From assembly GCF_910592395.1 (NCBI RefSeq), contig NC_088320.1, positions 12,772,501 through 12,836,500 of the forward strand: a stretch of 64,000 bases of DNA, read 5' to 3'. Source of the stretch: Lineus longissimus. Its lineage: Eukaryota; Nemertea; Pilidiophora; Heteronemertea; Lineidae. The notes beneath the pieces were generated by a model. The model was not told where the DNA came from and made no database searches. It saw only the letters and a program-made list of their open reading frames with translations. The position numbers and the translations under genes were made by a program. Shown here one piece after another: positions 35,164 to 46,566 of this stretch (positions are counted from its first letter, which is position 1; every line of letters begins with the position of its first letter).

Positions 35164-38100
35164 CGTCGTCCGTTAGCAGGGCACGTTTCGTAACAGTTAG
35201 AGCTATTGAGTTGAAACTTGGTACACATGTACCCTTATGTAATGACACCTTGGAGACCAAGTTTCGGTCCGATTCGTTTCATGGTTTGGCCACCAGGGGG
35301 CCAAACGTTAAAAGTGAAAATATGCAATATCTCCCTTAATAGTAGTCGGGAAATTTTGAAAAAAATATGGTAGGTACATTTAGCAAAGGTGTATCATATA
35401 TCCTCCGGGTTTTTGATTTGACCTCCTTTTCAAGGTCACAGAGGTCAAAGTTTGCTGATTCACTGGACAGTAGCATGTTTCCTATGTATTTTAGCTAGAA
35501 GGTTTTAAACCAGTGTGGACATGTATCTGGGTTTCTCTATTCCACCCCTAAAATTTCGGCCGTTCGGACATCAAATATGGCCGCCAGGCAGCAATCTTGA
35601 AAAATAAACACAGTACTATTACTCCGAAACTAATGATCGGATTGCAACCAAATTTGATCTGGATGTATATCTATGTACTCTCTACTAAATCTTTGATTTT
35701 TTATCAAATGTGATAGCCAATATGGGTGCCAGGCGGGCATCTTGAAAAATTCTTAGTTTGGCCACCCGGGGGCCAAATTTAATGTCCAAAGTTAAAATGT
35801 TTGATTGCTCGTTTAATAGTGGTCTGATTTTCATAACATTTTTATGGTAGGTACTCCTAGCAAGGATACATTTCATAAATGTGGGTTTTTGATTTGACCT
35901 ACTTCTCAAGGTCACAGAGGTCAAAGTTTTCCTATGGCACCGCCATTTTACAATGACGGCACGTTTTGTCACTGCTTTAGCTAGAGATCCCTAACTTAAT
36001 GCTTCATCCATCTTCCCTTCACAAGAGGTGAGCACAATGGCCCTGGCCATTTCATTGTTTATTTACATGTGTTCTATTTGCCATGTTCGCTATGAGCAAG
36101 AACTGATTCCAAAAACATACCTACTTATGAAGATTTTGTTAGATGGATCTGACATTTTTCCTTTCTTGGCATCGCCATGTGTTCTTGTTTCTGCCTCCGT
36201 GCATATTAACACACAGTTAGTCCTGATATGTAGAGGTGCCTCAAAACGGTGTATATGTTAATATGAATGGACAAATTTGGTGAGGAGTACGAGGAAGAAT
36301 GACGAATTTGAAAGGTCTGACATATTATACATTCAAGAGCACTGGCTCTACCAGGATCAACTCCCGCAATTAAAATGTGAACTTAGTCAACTTGGCTGTG
36401 ATGTCAATGTTAATGGTTCATCTGCAATGGACGGAACCAATTTGTTACAAGGCCGTCCGTTTGGGGGGGGGGGGTGTGTGCGTTTCTTTGGTCTCCAAAC
36501 ATTGCAGCTTCGGTTTCACCAATGGAGTGTAAGTCTAATAGACTATGTGCCATTCAAGTACAGCTCAATGAGAACAACCTTAATTTTCTTTTCGTAAACG
36601 TATATATGCCTACTGATTGTCCTGACAATGTCAGAGGGTACATCGATGTACTCAGAGAAATATCCAGGTTATGCAAGGTAACATATGAAAATTACGTGTC
36701 TATTGGAGTGGATTGGAACACTGATTTTGACCAGCCCAGGTCTGGCCACACTGCAGCTCTGCAGCGATTCATGAATGAGGAAACCCTGAGGTGTGGTATT
36801 AACCGTAGAACGGCACAGGTTGATTTCGCTTTTGAGAGTAAGATTTCAGGCACTAGGTCAAAGTTAGACCATTTTGTAGCAATGAAGGAATAAATGGTAA
36901 CAAAAGCTTACAAAATATAACTCAGGAAAATTCTTTCCATCAGTATTTTGACCCTCAATGTATTGACATTGCTCAGCTTGACGAGGAATACTTCATGCAT
37001 TCGAATGTAACATATTTCCAACTGAAGTTGATCGGCTATTGCTCACACATAAATGACATCACTGTACACACAATGGTGACAATTTAGCATGATGCCACTG
37101 ACCATCGCAGTCCCTCGTGCAGCGGATTGATATCTCGGCAAGTAAATAGTGTTTGTGTCTCACTCAAAACCACAACAGGCCTATGCTTTGCGTTGAAACT
37201 TGAAATCGCTGCTATGTGCGGCATCTCCTGTCTGCAGGTTTAACCGGTAATATATGGGTTTCATATTAAGTCGCAAGTCAATGCGACCTTCGACGATCGA
37301 CGCAAAAACGCGAATATCGTTGCAGCCGATTTTAATTGCTTTAATTTTAAATGTGGGGCACTTCCAAAGGGCGTGCTGCCAGTTTGATACACTGCCCCAC
37401 CATCGAGTCATGCCAATCGTTTGATTTCTATTTAAAATCGGCTGTTTAAGGGTTAACGTCTCAATACGCCGGGTACTTCGCATTTATGACCCAATATCGC
37501 TGAAGAGCGAGTATTGCAAAAGAAGCAAGTATAATAAATACATGAATTCGTTTGCAACCATCTATCCGTTTTAAACAAAAAACAGAAAAGGTTCAGGGCG
37601 ACATAAACTCCATCAAGTTCTGAAATTTTAAGTGAAATACGCAAAGGGAAGTGACGTTAAGACTTTTTTTCGTTTGAAAGTCAAGATTTTCAGTTTATGA
37701 CATTTTTGTATCGGCCATGTTTCCCCAGTCTAAGAAATACGAAAAGAATCATTCAAGTATTCTCAATAAAGGGCCCACATCTCTTCCCCCTGTTTACTCC
37801 ACAGTTACCTGGCCAAATATGTTGTCAATCGTTCTCATAGTGTGACTTTGATGGCCCTTTTCAAAACCAAATGAATGCTGTACAATCCCATAAAACGCTA
37901 AGAAAAACATTCCATGGGCTCTATACGAATTTACAATTCTGCAGTTTGCTGCACTAAACGTCGTTGACAAGAGAAAACATGTTCGGTTAACTAAGTACCA
38001 ACTCCTGATTCACATCTGCGTGCAAAGCCAGGCGGATTCCCCCAGACCCCACTGACTTGACCTTCAAACGTAAAACAAATAGCATACAAGAAGAAGGGTA

Positions 38101-40687
38101 CACTAAACCTCAAACACCGAAATTGATGAAGAAAAAATCTTAACTTTTATTATGACTCGGAAAAATAAGTTTATTCTTCCTTTCCCTCTCGCCAAGAGTA
38201 CAGAACCATGATTTTCCCTGGTATTTTCTTCAGAAACTGTGACATCGAATAACGCCGCCCCTAATCACAAAATATTCAAATTTGACGCTGCTCGCTGATT
38301 GGTGGTTGCCTGTTCACTCTTGTAACCTGCCGCGAATAAAGTAGCCTGTCGCAAAATAGTGCATTATTAAAAAATTGTATCTATTGGGTCTTTTTACTGA
38401 AATGTTAGTTTTCATACATTTAAAAACTATCTAGCGATCGGGTGACAAAGTTCGATATTTTTTGTTGGATAACGTCTAACAAGGTTCTTGTGATAGTGAG
38501 GATGGCCTGATTAACGGAATCCGGTTTAGAGATATGGAAAACCTGCCTTTATGTTTTGTTGATGTCCTATGCATAAGTCAATTCTCGGCGGATCGATATT
38601 AGGAAAGTGATAACAAAACCTCGTTGAGTACTCAAGAACTCATTCTCATAAGAACCTGGACGAAACTCTTGGATCATGATGAAGTTTGACCGACGAGTAG
38701 CTCGTAATTCATATTTCTATTTAATTCTCTAGGAAGGTGTATTGACTCGCGTTCCTCATCCCGAAGCTGCCTTAAGTTCAAAACTGAATTTAATGAAAGA
38801 TGATCTAAACAAAGGTAAGCATGATGTTAATAACATCAATATTTATAGCGCTTTTCTGTTGTCAGGGCCTAAAACTAACCTAACCTTTAGTTTTTAGCCC
38901 ATTTCACTGACAATAGCAGCCAAATGCTCCTTACAAAAACGATCACATTTACATTTCTCTGCAAAGGCATTTTTGGAATACTGAAGAGCTGCTCTCTCGA
39001 GTTCGATGAAAATTTCATTGTTTTGATACTTTTCCTGGCAAAACGAAATGTTTGTAAATCATGTCCAATATTCTAATACATAGTTCTGCTCTTTTGTTGA
39101 ATCTCCTCCATTAAAAACATGCTGTGCCAGTTGCTTGATTATTATACTTAGACATATGAACTGGCCTCTTTCGTTGTAACAAATTCGACTTCTTCTTAAT
39201 TAGGACTGCTACATTTACCACAGGGCTACAGGACCACAACGTAATGCATGTCCATTTTGTACACGTACGTACACATGCAAAAAGTGTCAATTCATGGATC
39301 TATGACTGGGATTAATCATCAATATTCCATCAATGGATCTGAAGGATAATCTGCATCATAGATCTGTCCATATGGTTCAATCCATGAAGAGGGTCAATGA
39401 TCGAGACAAGGATGGAAACAGTTAATTGGTGAACTACTGTTATTCTCTAGATTTCTGAAGACTGCTATGGTACTACGGTGAATATCAAAACTTACAGGCT
39501 GTAAATGTCGATATAATTAGGATCTAAACACCATACTTTATATGTGTCTTGCATTTTGACTTCTAAGTTCTACCTTCCGATGTTTCAGGAAAAGACTTTG
39601 GCGAAATAAAGAAGAATCTAGTTGCGCTGTTGGATCCGGGAGATGAGTTGAAGCTGAATGAGTCCGGACCCATTTCATCACATTTCAACGATCTAAGGAA
39701 ATTTGCAGGTCAGTTCCATGTTGTTTGAAATAAGTTAGTTCCTAATTGGCGTTATGTTTAATTGACTTTTCTAGTCTAATTTGCTCAGAAACACAGACGT
39801 GAAAATATACATATCATATCCATAATTAGGATCTAAACACCATACTTTATATGTGTCTTGCATTTTGACTTCTAAGTTCTACCTTCCGATGTTTCAGTAA
39901 ACTACTTTTGCGAAAAAAAGAAGAATCTAGTTGCGCTGTTGGATCAGGTAGATGAGTTGAAGCTGAATGAGTCCGGACCCAATTCATTACATTTAAACGA
40001 TCTAAGGACATTTGCAGGTCAGTTCCATGTTGTTTGAAATAAGTTAGTTCCTAATTGGCGTTATGTTTAATGGATTTTTCTAGTCTAATTTGCTCAGAAA
40101 CACAGACGTGAAAATATACATATCATATCCACTTTTAACCACCGAAGGATAAAAACGGCTGTCGGTTGTTTTTAAAAGGCATGATGATTGCTATGCACAT
40201 TGGCTAGTTATTCAAATCAAAATGTTGTCTTACCAAGATGTATAGAAACTTAATATACTTTAGATGCAGCACAGCATATTGTAAATCAATAGCAAAAAAA
40301 TGTCTTCTATACTCTCTCTTGACACCAACTTTTCTTTTTTGAAACATTAGGTTTTAACAAATCTCATGCTCGTCTGATTCTGTTAAGACATTTAAAGAGT
40401 CTTAATTGAACCATGCGAAACCTGTTGATGCAAAGGTAGCTAATTCTCCTGTATAAAGATCAGTTTCAACGATATTTAAATCATCCAAATGATTCTCCAC
40501 AATCTCCCTCACGCATGCAATTGTACATAGTTCAAGGTGCAAGAGTATTTATCCTGATCCTCTACTTTTGTTCTTCTCTTTCACAAATATAAATGTCTAG
40601 ATTGCCAACTGGTGGTGAAGTTTCTGGAACAATTGGGAAAAATATTCCATCAGCTTGAGGAAAAAACAGCGAAGAATTCGCGAGATG
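31918..40687 (+). CDS. Partial host gene: caspase-like p20 exon plus helical-domain exons
   Basis: Exon 31918-32099 (TATTTTAG / GTGAGT) encodes DTFGFVVKSYRDKTKEEMLE followed by a segment ending LAILSHG. This matches the caspase p20 strand-helix and the SHG box with the catalytic His. It ends in phase 0, and the next exon I find, 38733-38814, starts in phase 0 (EGVLTRVPHPEAALSSKL). Then come 39589-39708 (LVALLDPGDELKLNESG), its near copy 39898-40017, and 40601-40687 (QLVVKFLEQLGKIFHQLEE). All have GT..AG borders and phase 1 junctions. The later exons are Leu-rich and helical and could form a death-fold-like domain (weak inference). No exon with the QACxG cysteine motif was seen, although the 6.6 kb intron could hide one. 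The first and last exons lie outside what I can identify. The gene may be a divergent or catalytically dead caspase homologue. Confidence 0.5.
32105..33050. other. Intron, nothing recognised
   Basis: AT-rich intronic sequence of the caspase-like gene. It includes an imperfect hairpin of AAACTTTTCCTG...CAGGAAAAGTTTG near 32538-32570. Confidence 0.4.
33058..34496. mobile_element. Composite GAGACAAG element, copy A
   Basis: Two end units (33058-33512 and 34066-34496) each begin GAGACAAGACCA and end with its inverse (TGGTCTTGTCTC; TGGTATTGTCTC in the second). They lie in the same orientation around a ~550 bp spacer. The whole is flanked by TGCC (33054-33057 and 34497-34500), a 4 bp target duplication. 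The spacer itself begins and ends with AATG. Unit 1 has an extra GTCAAT expansion and unit 2 lacks a short segment near its start. There is no coding capacity, and no primer site or purine tract at the unit edges. It lies in the long intron of the caspase-like gene. Confidence 0.85.
35039..36055 (+). repeat. ~1 kb dispersed-type repeat with (GTC)n tract and internal duplication
   Basis: It starts with the near-palindrome AGCTCATCTCTTAGCAGAGG and ends with AGAGGTGAGCACAATGGCCC then a TGGCCATT tail. Two diverged ~480 bp halves each carry TTTGGCCACC(A/C)GGGGGCCAAA, TATGGTAGGTAC and TTTTGATTTGACCT followed by AGGTCACAGAGGTCA. The frame through the (GTC)n tract is a low-complexity Arg/Ser run and not a gene. 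Related text recurs near 46840-46950. Confidence 0.7.
35081..35172 (+). repeat. (GTC)n microsatellite
   Basis: About 28 repeats of CGT/GTC, slightly interrupted by CCGTCGTCCGT at both ends. Confidence 0.95.
36277..36893 (+). pseudogene. LINE endonuclease (EEP) domain fragment
   Basis: Two frames joined at a G run (36464-36473) give most of an apurinic-type endonuclease of a non-LTR retrotransposon: DILYIQEHWLYQDQLPQL, then FVNVYMPTDCPDNVRGYIDV, then a SIGVDWNTDF block (normally GDxN) and SKLDHFV near the end. The LDH box carries the catalytic His. No reverse transcriptase follows, which is unusual because LINE copies usually lose their 5' rather than 3' part. It lies in an intron of the caspase-like gene. 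Confidence 0.65.
36940..37170 (+). repeat. Dispersed repeat shared with 40790-41040
   Basis: Blocks such as CTCAATGTATTGA(C/T)ATTGCT, GAAGTTGATCGGCTATT and GATGCCACTGACCATCGC occur here and again at about 40810-41000 in the same order and orientation. The second copy is longer in the middle. It may be a SINE-like or LINE-tail repeat. Confidence 0.65.
37180..38730. other. Intron, nothing recognised
   Basis: Non-coding intronic sequence of the caspase-like gene, moderately AT-rich, without clear repeats or exon-like frames that I could support. Confidence 0.4.
39514..40131 (+). repeat. 309 bp tandem duplication containing one exon
   Basis: Two copies with a 309 bp period include the acceptor, a 120 bp exon and the following donor (39589-39708 and 39898-40017). 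Both exons stay open, both are 120 bp and both borders are phase 1, so inclusion of one, the other or both keeps the frame. The second copy has more changes at its start (VNYFCEKKK instead of GKDFGEIKK). Confidence 0.85.
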
Positions 40688-40789
40688 GTAAGAATGCTGT
40701 GGCCATTTTGCTATGATATTCTGTCAGGACTTCCAAGCAAGCCCTGATAACTATGCATCTTACATTCAATTTAAAGGGGTACGAATGTT

Positions 40790-41040
40790 ATTACTTGTAT
40801 CCCATCTTGACTCTCAATGTATTGATATTGCTAAGCTTTACAGACATCGCGCGTTTAATACCTTGACGAAAAGTACAGCATGCATGTGTTGTAATCTATT
40901 TAAAGCTGAAGTTGATCGGCTATTACTCACTCATAAACAGAATCGCTTTTCACACAATGGTAACAAGTTAGCGTGATGCCACTGACCATCGCTATTGCTC
41001 TATCAGCTGTCTGATATCTCGGCAAGTGTAGCGTTTAGTT
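40790..41040 (+). repeat. Second copy of the 36940-37170 repeat
   Basis: It matches the other copy in block order and orientation, with an additional ~60 bp in its centre. It directly follows the last identified exon of the caspase-like gene. The ORF at 40713-40976 is a by-product. Confidence 0.6.
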
Positions 41041-41379
41041 GTGTCTCATTCAAAAACAAAATATGCTTTGCGTTGGAACTCACGGAGTGTCCAGAGAAGA
41101 TTAAAAGGGCAAACCCTGTGAAGTTATTTTGAAATCCAGCTCATATTAACGACTTACTTGACTTTGCCCAAATAAAGCTACCCAACACAACGAGCGCAAC
41201 GGTCGCTAGGTGTATTTACAATACACAGCCTGGTCATCCTAGGATCGTGGTTATATTGGGAGTTATCATTGCAAAAGTAGGCCAAACGCAAGATGGAGTC
41301 GATCAAGCTGGCACACACATAACTCTAGCACATCTCCAGTACACATAAGGTTACACATACGGTTTTATAACATGGACTG

Positions 41380-42814
41380 GAGACAAGACCACAATTGATT
41401 TTTTAAGCCTTTTAGCAGTTAAATTGTCAATGTTTGACCGCGACGCATCAACAAACGCGTCAAGTAGTGAAACTGAAATTCGGATATGATATACGGGTTA
41501 GTCTTGCGAGTAACTGGTGCGATGGAAATTGGTGATTGACCACGGAAATTTTTTTATAATCGACAAATTAGACAGACTTTGATATTTCCACTGTTTTCAG
41601 CCAACTGGCAGAAAAAACTCAAAACACGCCCCCTATTACCCAATTAGCAAAATTCGAAATTAATTTTTTCATCAAATAATTTCTTTATATCTGTAGACTT
41701 GCCACAGCAAATATTTTTTCAATACCTCTCCAAATATGTACTTGAGAGTAAAAAACATGCACTCGTCTAATTGATAGGCCTCGACCCTCCAACCTATGAA
41801 TATTCATTAGTGGTCTTGTCTCAATGAAGGTACATTTCAGTGGTTAACATTTTGAGATTTTTTTCAAACTAATGTACATGACATCCCACAACTCTCCAAC
41901 AAAGGAAAGTCATATCTGGACATTTTTGGAGAAATGAGAGACATTTCAAAGAGTGGTACAACTGTGCCAAAGCGACGAAAGAGGACAAAATCGACAAAAA
42001 GTCATGATTTTGCAGCCAACAGCACCAAATTCAAAGACCTGCCCTGGCCAGAATAAGCAAGCTATGGAGCTGAAAATTTAGGATGTGATTTAGGAATATA
42101 TTTGCTGCTTAGGGCACAACTTTCAGAATCAAGGCCTAAGTAGTTTCAAAGAAATTACAAAATGAATGGCAACACAACAAGACTTGTAAAAATGAAACCG
42201 AACTTAGACCGGGGTCAGGTTGACTCTTATTTGGGTCAAATTAAGTTTTTTTCTCATTATTTTAGCTTGTTTTGACCTTAAATCATCAGCAATACAATAT
42301 TCTAAATGAATTAGAGTGATTTGAGCACATTCAAATTTTTCACTATATTGACCCAAAATGTAGTGTAAATAGAGACAAGACCACAATTGATTTTTTAAGC
42401 CTTTTAGCAGTTAAATTGTCAATGTTTGACCGCGACGCATCAACAAACGCGTCAAGTAGTGAAACTGAAATTCGGATATGATATACGGGTTAGTCTTGCG
42501 AGTAACTGGTGCGATGGAAATTGGTGATTGACCACGGAAATTTTTTTATAATCGACAAATTAGACAGACTTTGATATTTCCACTGTTTTCAGCCAACTGG
42601 CAGAAAAAACTCAAAACACGCCCCCTATTACCCAATTAGCAAAATTCGAAATTAATTTTTTCATCAAATAATTTCTTTATATCTGTAGACTTGCCACAGC
42701 AAATATTTTTTCAATACCTCTCCAAATATGTACTTGAGAGTAAAAAACATGCACTCGTCTAATTGATAGGCCTCGACCCTCCAACCTATGAATATTCATT
42801 AGTGGTCTTGTCTC
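41380..42814. mobile_element. Composite GAGACAAG element, copy B
   Basis: Same architecture as the copy at 33.1 kb: unit 41380-41822, spacer 41823-42371, unit 42372-42814, flanked by ACTG (41376-41379 and 42815-42818). Both units are 443 bp and look identical base for base. They carry a variant block (ACGCATCAACAAACGCGTCA) not found in the other copy. The spacer is about 95% like that of copy A by eye. It starts AATG and ends AATA. No ORF of note. Confidence 0.88.
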
Positions 42815-43244
42815 ACTGGCAGCCGAAGCGATGGAATACTATTTTTAGCTACAGGTGATTCGCTGGCAGTTAGTGGGACAATAGCATCCCGCGAAGTTAC
42901 TATTTATAGCTCACAAGGTCATTTGCATAAGATATTGATGACGTTTTAGTCACGTGACAGTCGGACATCGACACTTATTTCTACGCATTTGAGCTTATTT
43001 CAAAGTCAATTATCTTTGACCCTGCATTGTTTTTAGCATGAATGATACGATAGAGTCAGAGAGAGAAATATTCATAACAATTGTGTAGTATTTCCAACAC
43101 TGGGACATGTGCCAGATTGAATCTAACTGCCCTAGTTAGAAAGCCTCAATCCATTACGAAACCGCATGTTTGTCCGATATTGCCTGTAATTCAGCGATGG
43201 GGAAATAGAGGGCAGCAGCTGCAGTGACGTTATCTTCGTGGAAT

Positions 43245-43560
43245 GCTATTATCTAGTCACATTAGGTCAGTTTGGAATATACGTTTGACTGTAAAGTTCA
43301 TGGTGATGGATAGCTGGCGCCAGCATCTAACCGAACATATAATATTTGCCTCTATGGTCATAGAGGACGCTACAAGTGCAAATCACTGGCAGTTAAAGGG
43401 AGCTTGTGACATTAGGGTAGTTTGGAATATCAATTTTGGTTGGTTCATGGGGATAGATAGGTGGGGCCATCATCTAACTGTGCATGTATTTTCTGCTATG
43501 GTCATAAATAGATGGGCTACAAGTGCAAATCACTGGGACTATTATCTTGTGACATTGTGA
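43245..43560 (+). repeat. Two-copy ~146 bp tandem repeat
   Basis: Blocks GTCA/GTGACATTAGG...GTTTGGAATAT, CATCTAAC...CATGT and TACAAGTGCAAATCACTGG occur twice with a period near 146 bp. The overlapping open frame is a translation of the repeat. Confidence 0.7.
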
Positions 43561-43678
43561 CATGGGGATGGAAAGGTGACGTCAGTGCGACGAATGGATT
43601 GTTTGTTACATATCGAGGTAAACAGGGAAGGGGGGGGGGGCGCTGAGACCCGCACCACACCAAAGGGTAAATGTCAAA

Positions 43679-43865
43679 ATTGAACCCATGACCGACATAC
43701 TACACCACCAGATTAAAGAGAATATATAAAGAATCGAACCCATGACGGAAGCACTACACCATCACATTGAGGAGTTAATATCCAGATTCAAACCCATGGC
43801 TTACGTACTTGAGGACTTAATCCAAGGAATCGAACCCATGACCAAGCATTACACCATCCACAATA
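43679..43865 (-). repeat. Array of tRNA T-arm-like (B-box) units
   Basis: Four units spaced about 44-60 bp carry variants of GAATCGAACCCATGACC, the reverse complement of GGTCATGGGTTCGATTC, a T-arm/B-box-like sequence. Three are followed by a CACTACACCATCA-like stretch. No complete cloverleaf or A box is present. It may be a tandem derivative of a tRNA-derived SINE. Confidence 0.5.
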
Positions 43866-44312
43866 TGGAGGTACGGGTATTCTGTGGCCGTGTAAGCCCC
43901 AAGTTTATGTTTGAAAGACAAAATGGCGGGGTCAAAAATAATGGGCGAGGTGTACCGTAAAGTGAGGCGTGCGAAATACAGAAAAATAAACGTATTTCTT
44001 CAGCAGTATGGGCGGAGGTAACGAAGGTATTACCACTGAAAGTTCAGTATGCTTGTACAGGGGAAATGAATATGCAGTTGTGGACAATGTCGTAGAGCAA
44101 GTACCATGCACGTTAGTTTGCTGAAACTTATTATGTTATTTACAGTGTTTGTCTTCTTCACAAAAGCAGTGTTGAAAAATATGTTCAGTACAAATCGAAA
44201 ATTTCTAATTCGATTACAAATCTCTAATTTTTGACGTAGGCTTTTAAGAATAAAGATTTACATCATACGTTATATGGACATGCACATCTTGGAGTGCATG
44301 CTGTAGACTCTA

Positions 44313-44650
44313 CACTCTAAAAAGTGAGAACAGTATGAGAACGCCAAATAGAACACCAATCAGAACACCACTTTGTCACCTATTTTAGAACGCCATGGAA
44401 CATCTCTTACAGAACACCTCATTGAACACTATAGAACGCCTCTGTAGAACATACACAAACATCAGTCTGAACACATCTGGCACAGCAGTTAACACCTGAG
44501 CACACTTTTCCGAACACTTTTATAACACTATTCTGAACAGTGCTTTGTCAGCTAATTCAGAACACCAATTCCTAGAACACTCAGAGAACATCTCAAAATG
44601 TGCTTGAAGCATTCTAGAAGTGTTCTGAAATGAAAGAGTACCTTGATGTC
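44313..44650 (+). repeat. Left TIR and GAACAC subterminal repeats of the CACTA element
   Basis: About 18 GAACAC/GAACGC/GAACAT words in ~300 bp, typically 12-25 bp apart, mostly on the plus strand (AATAGAACACCAATCAGAAC and so on). Confidence 0.8.
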
Positions 44651-45429
44651 AATAATCAAACACAACATATGTTTTTTTTTAATAAGAAATCATAATCTTT
44701 ATTAACAAAACCTTGATTTTCCATAACTAAGAGGCATAGCCTGAATCATTCAACAATAAATCACAAATGCCTGAAATATTCAATACCGGTACTGGTTCTG
44801 TAGCAAGTCTTTACAATCTTAAAATGAGTATCAATTTATGGTTTGTTAAGAGTAAGGTATAGTGACATGCATTGGTTAGGCTATGAAAAAAAAACAAATC
44901 ATAAAGTGAATACACGATTCCTGAATAAGATTTAGGCACCAAAAAAATATATTTCTTTGATAGATACACAATATTCTGGTTTGAAGTTATTCATTGACAC
45001 ATTATGTAATAATCAACAAAAAACAAAGGATAATTTTTGCAACCCAAGACCTCAATTTTGCCTATTAGACAGGCAATTAAAGTACTAAAGCCAATACCGG
45101 TACAATAGTTGAATTACTACTTGTAAATATTTTGCCACTGAACCAAAAATATGGAACATTTTCAAGACAGGAAGTAACTTTTTTTCTGACAGGAATTGGT
45201 GGCCATTGTCGACCATGTCTCACTTCAAGAAAATTTGGGATATTTTTACTTCTGTTGCAAAATACGGAAATCTAAGGCTCGGGTGACCTTCATAAGGGAG
45301 TAAGTCAAATTCTGTATCAAATATTTTGCCTGTCTCACCAAGCGAAATTGAGTTCTAGGGTGGCAAAAATTATCCTTTGTCTTATTTGATTGTTACATAA
45401 CCTGTTAATGAATTATCTGGGACACCATA

Positions 45430-45900
45430 AATAAAATGATTGGTGTTAGTGTTATCTCAGTTTACAGTCAGTGTTAGGGAGTGTTACACTTACACCAACC
45501 AGAACGTTTAACACTGGTGTTAATTTCAACTGGGTGTTTAAACTCAATTATTTGTACAGGGCTTTCCACAGCTCTAACACTAACCTCTAAGCGTTAACAC
45601 CAAGAAGACTTTAAAGCTGGTGTTAAGAAACTTTTTGCCCATGTGCAAAGAGAAAAAATGAAGATACTTACATAAACAAAGCGAGTTTGGCAGTGCGAGT
45701 TGGTAATTCAGAATGTAAGCTAGAATGTGGATTCCAGGACTCAGTAGTTCAGGGGAATGGTGGAGTTGTGTTAGTGTGAACAGTGTTAATGTTACACTAA
45801 CATTGGTGTTAGTGTTACATTAATACTGGTGTAAAAGGGCTGAAATTAACACCAACACTTGACACTAACACGGAACACCAGGGTCACACCAACTTTAAAA
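45430..45900. repeat. GTGTTA/TAACAC-rich patch inside the CACTA element
   Basis: Many copies of GTGTTA and TAACAC in opposed orientation, from TTGGTGTTAGTGTTATC on the left to ACTAACACGGAACACC on the right, suggest a small nested MITE with inverted ends. No exact TIR border or target duplication was fixed. Confidence 0.4.
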
Positions 45901-46189
45901 TCACCCAATGTCAGAACATAGCAAAATCAGTTTTATGTTTAAAAGTCCTTCAGTCCAGTGCCTGAATCATCTCAGGCTTTATAAATCATAAATGTCAGAA
46001 ACACAAATACTAGCAGTTTCCACAGTCACATGACCTGAGATTGAATTACAACCAGGAATAGCAATATGCGAGAACATACATGGTCAAATCAGTTTTATCA
46101 AAAATAGATAAGAACTATTTTTGGTTTTCTGTTGGAGTCCAACAGTCCTGTGCCTGAGTCATGTTGACCTGTCAAGATTCTAGCCCGGA

Positions 46190-46528
46190 GTCAAAATCAT
46201 TTCACGATGAAATCATAGTTCATCACCCACAAGTTGCTGAAATTTGGTGTAGCGTGCTCCTTTGAAAAATGTTTCATCTTTATGTAGGGCATGAACCTGG
46301 AAAATCCCAACACAGGTGAAAAGCATTTTGGATACTGTACATCCATCACGTAGTACAGTCCCAATAAGAATAGAAGAGCCTCAGGGACACCGACTGAGCT
46401 TGTGTCCAGAATGGTGTTCTCCATCGGATGAAATATTGGTTAGCAGGCTGATTACCAGTGACAACCACCAACTTTGGAGCCTTGAGCTTGTTCCCAGCCA
46501 CATATGCATCACCGAAGTCAGAGGCCTG

Positions 46529-46566
<38 letters not shown>

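Noticed and set aside
35019-35339. Open frames with a long poly-Arg run on both strands
   Set aside because: They are translations of the (GTC)n microsatellite and its repeat, with no coding signal outside the tract.
43679-43865. A tRNA gene
   Set aside because: Only T-arm-like stretches are present; no acceptor stem pairing, anticodon arm or A box fits.
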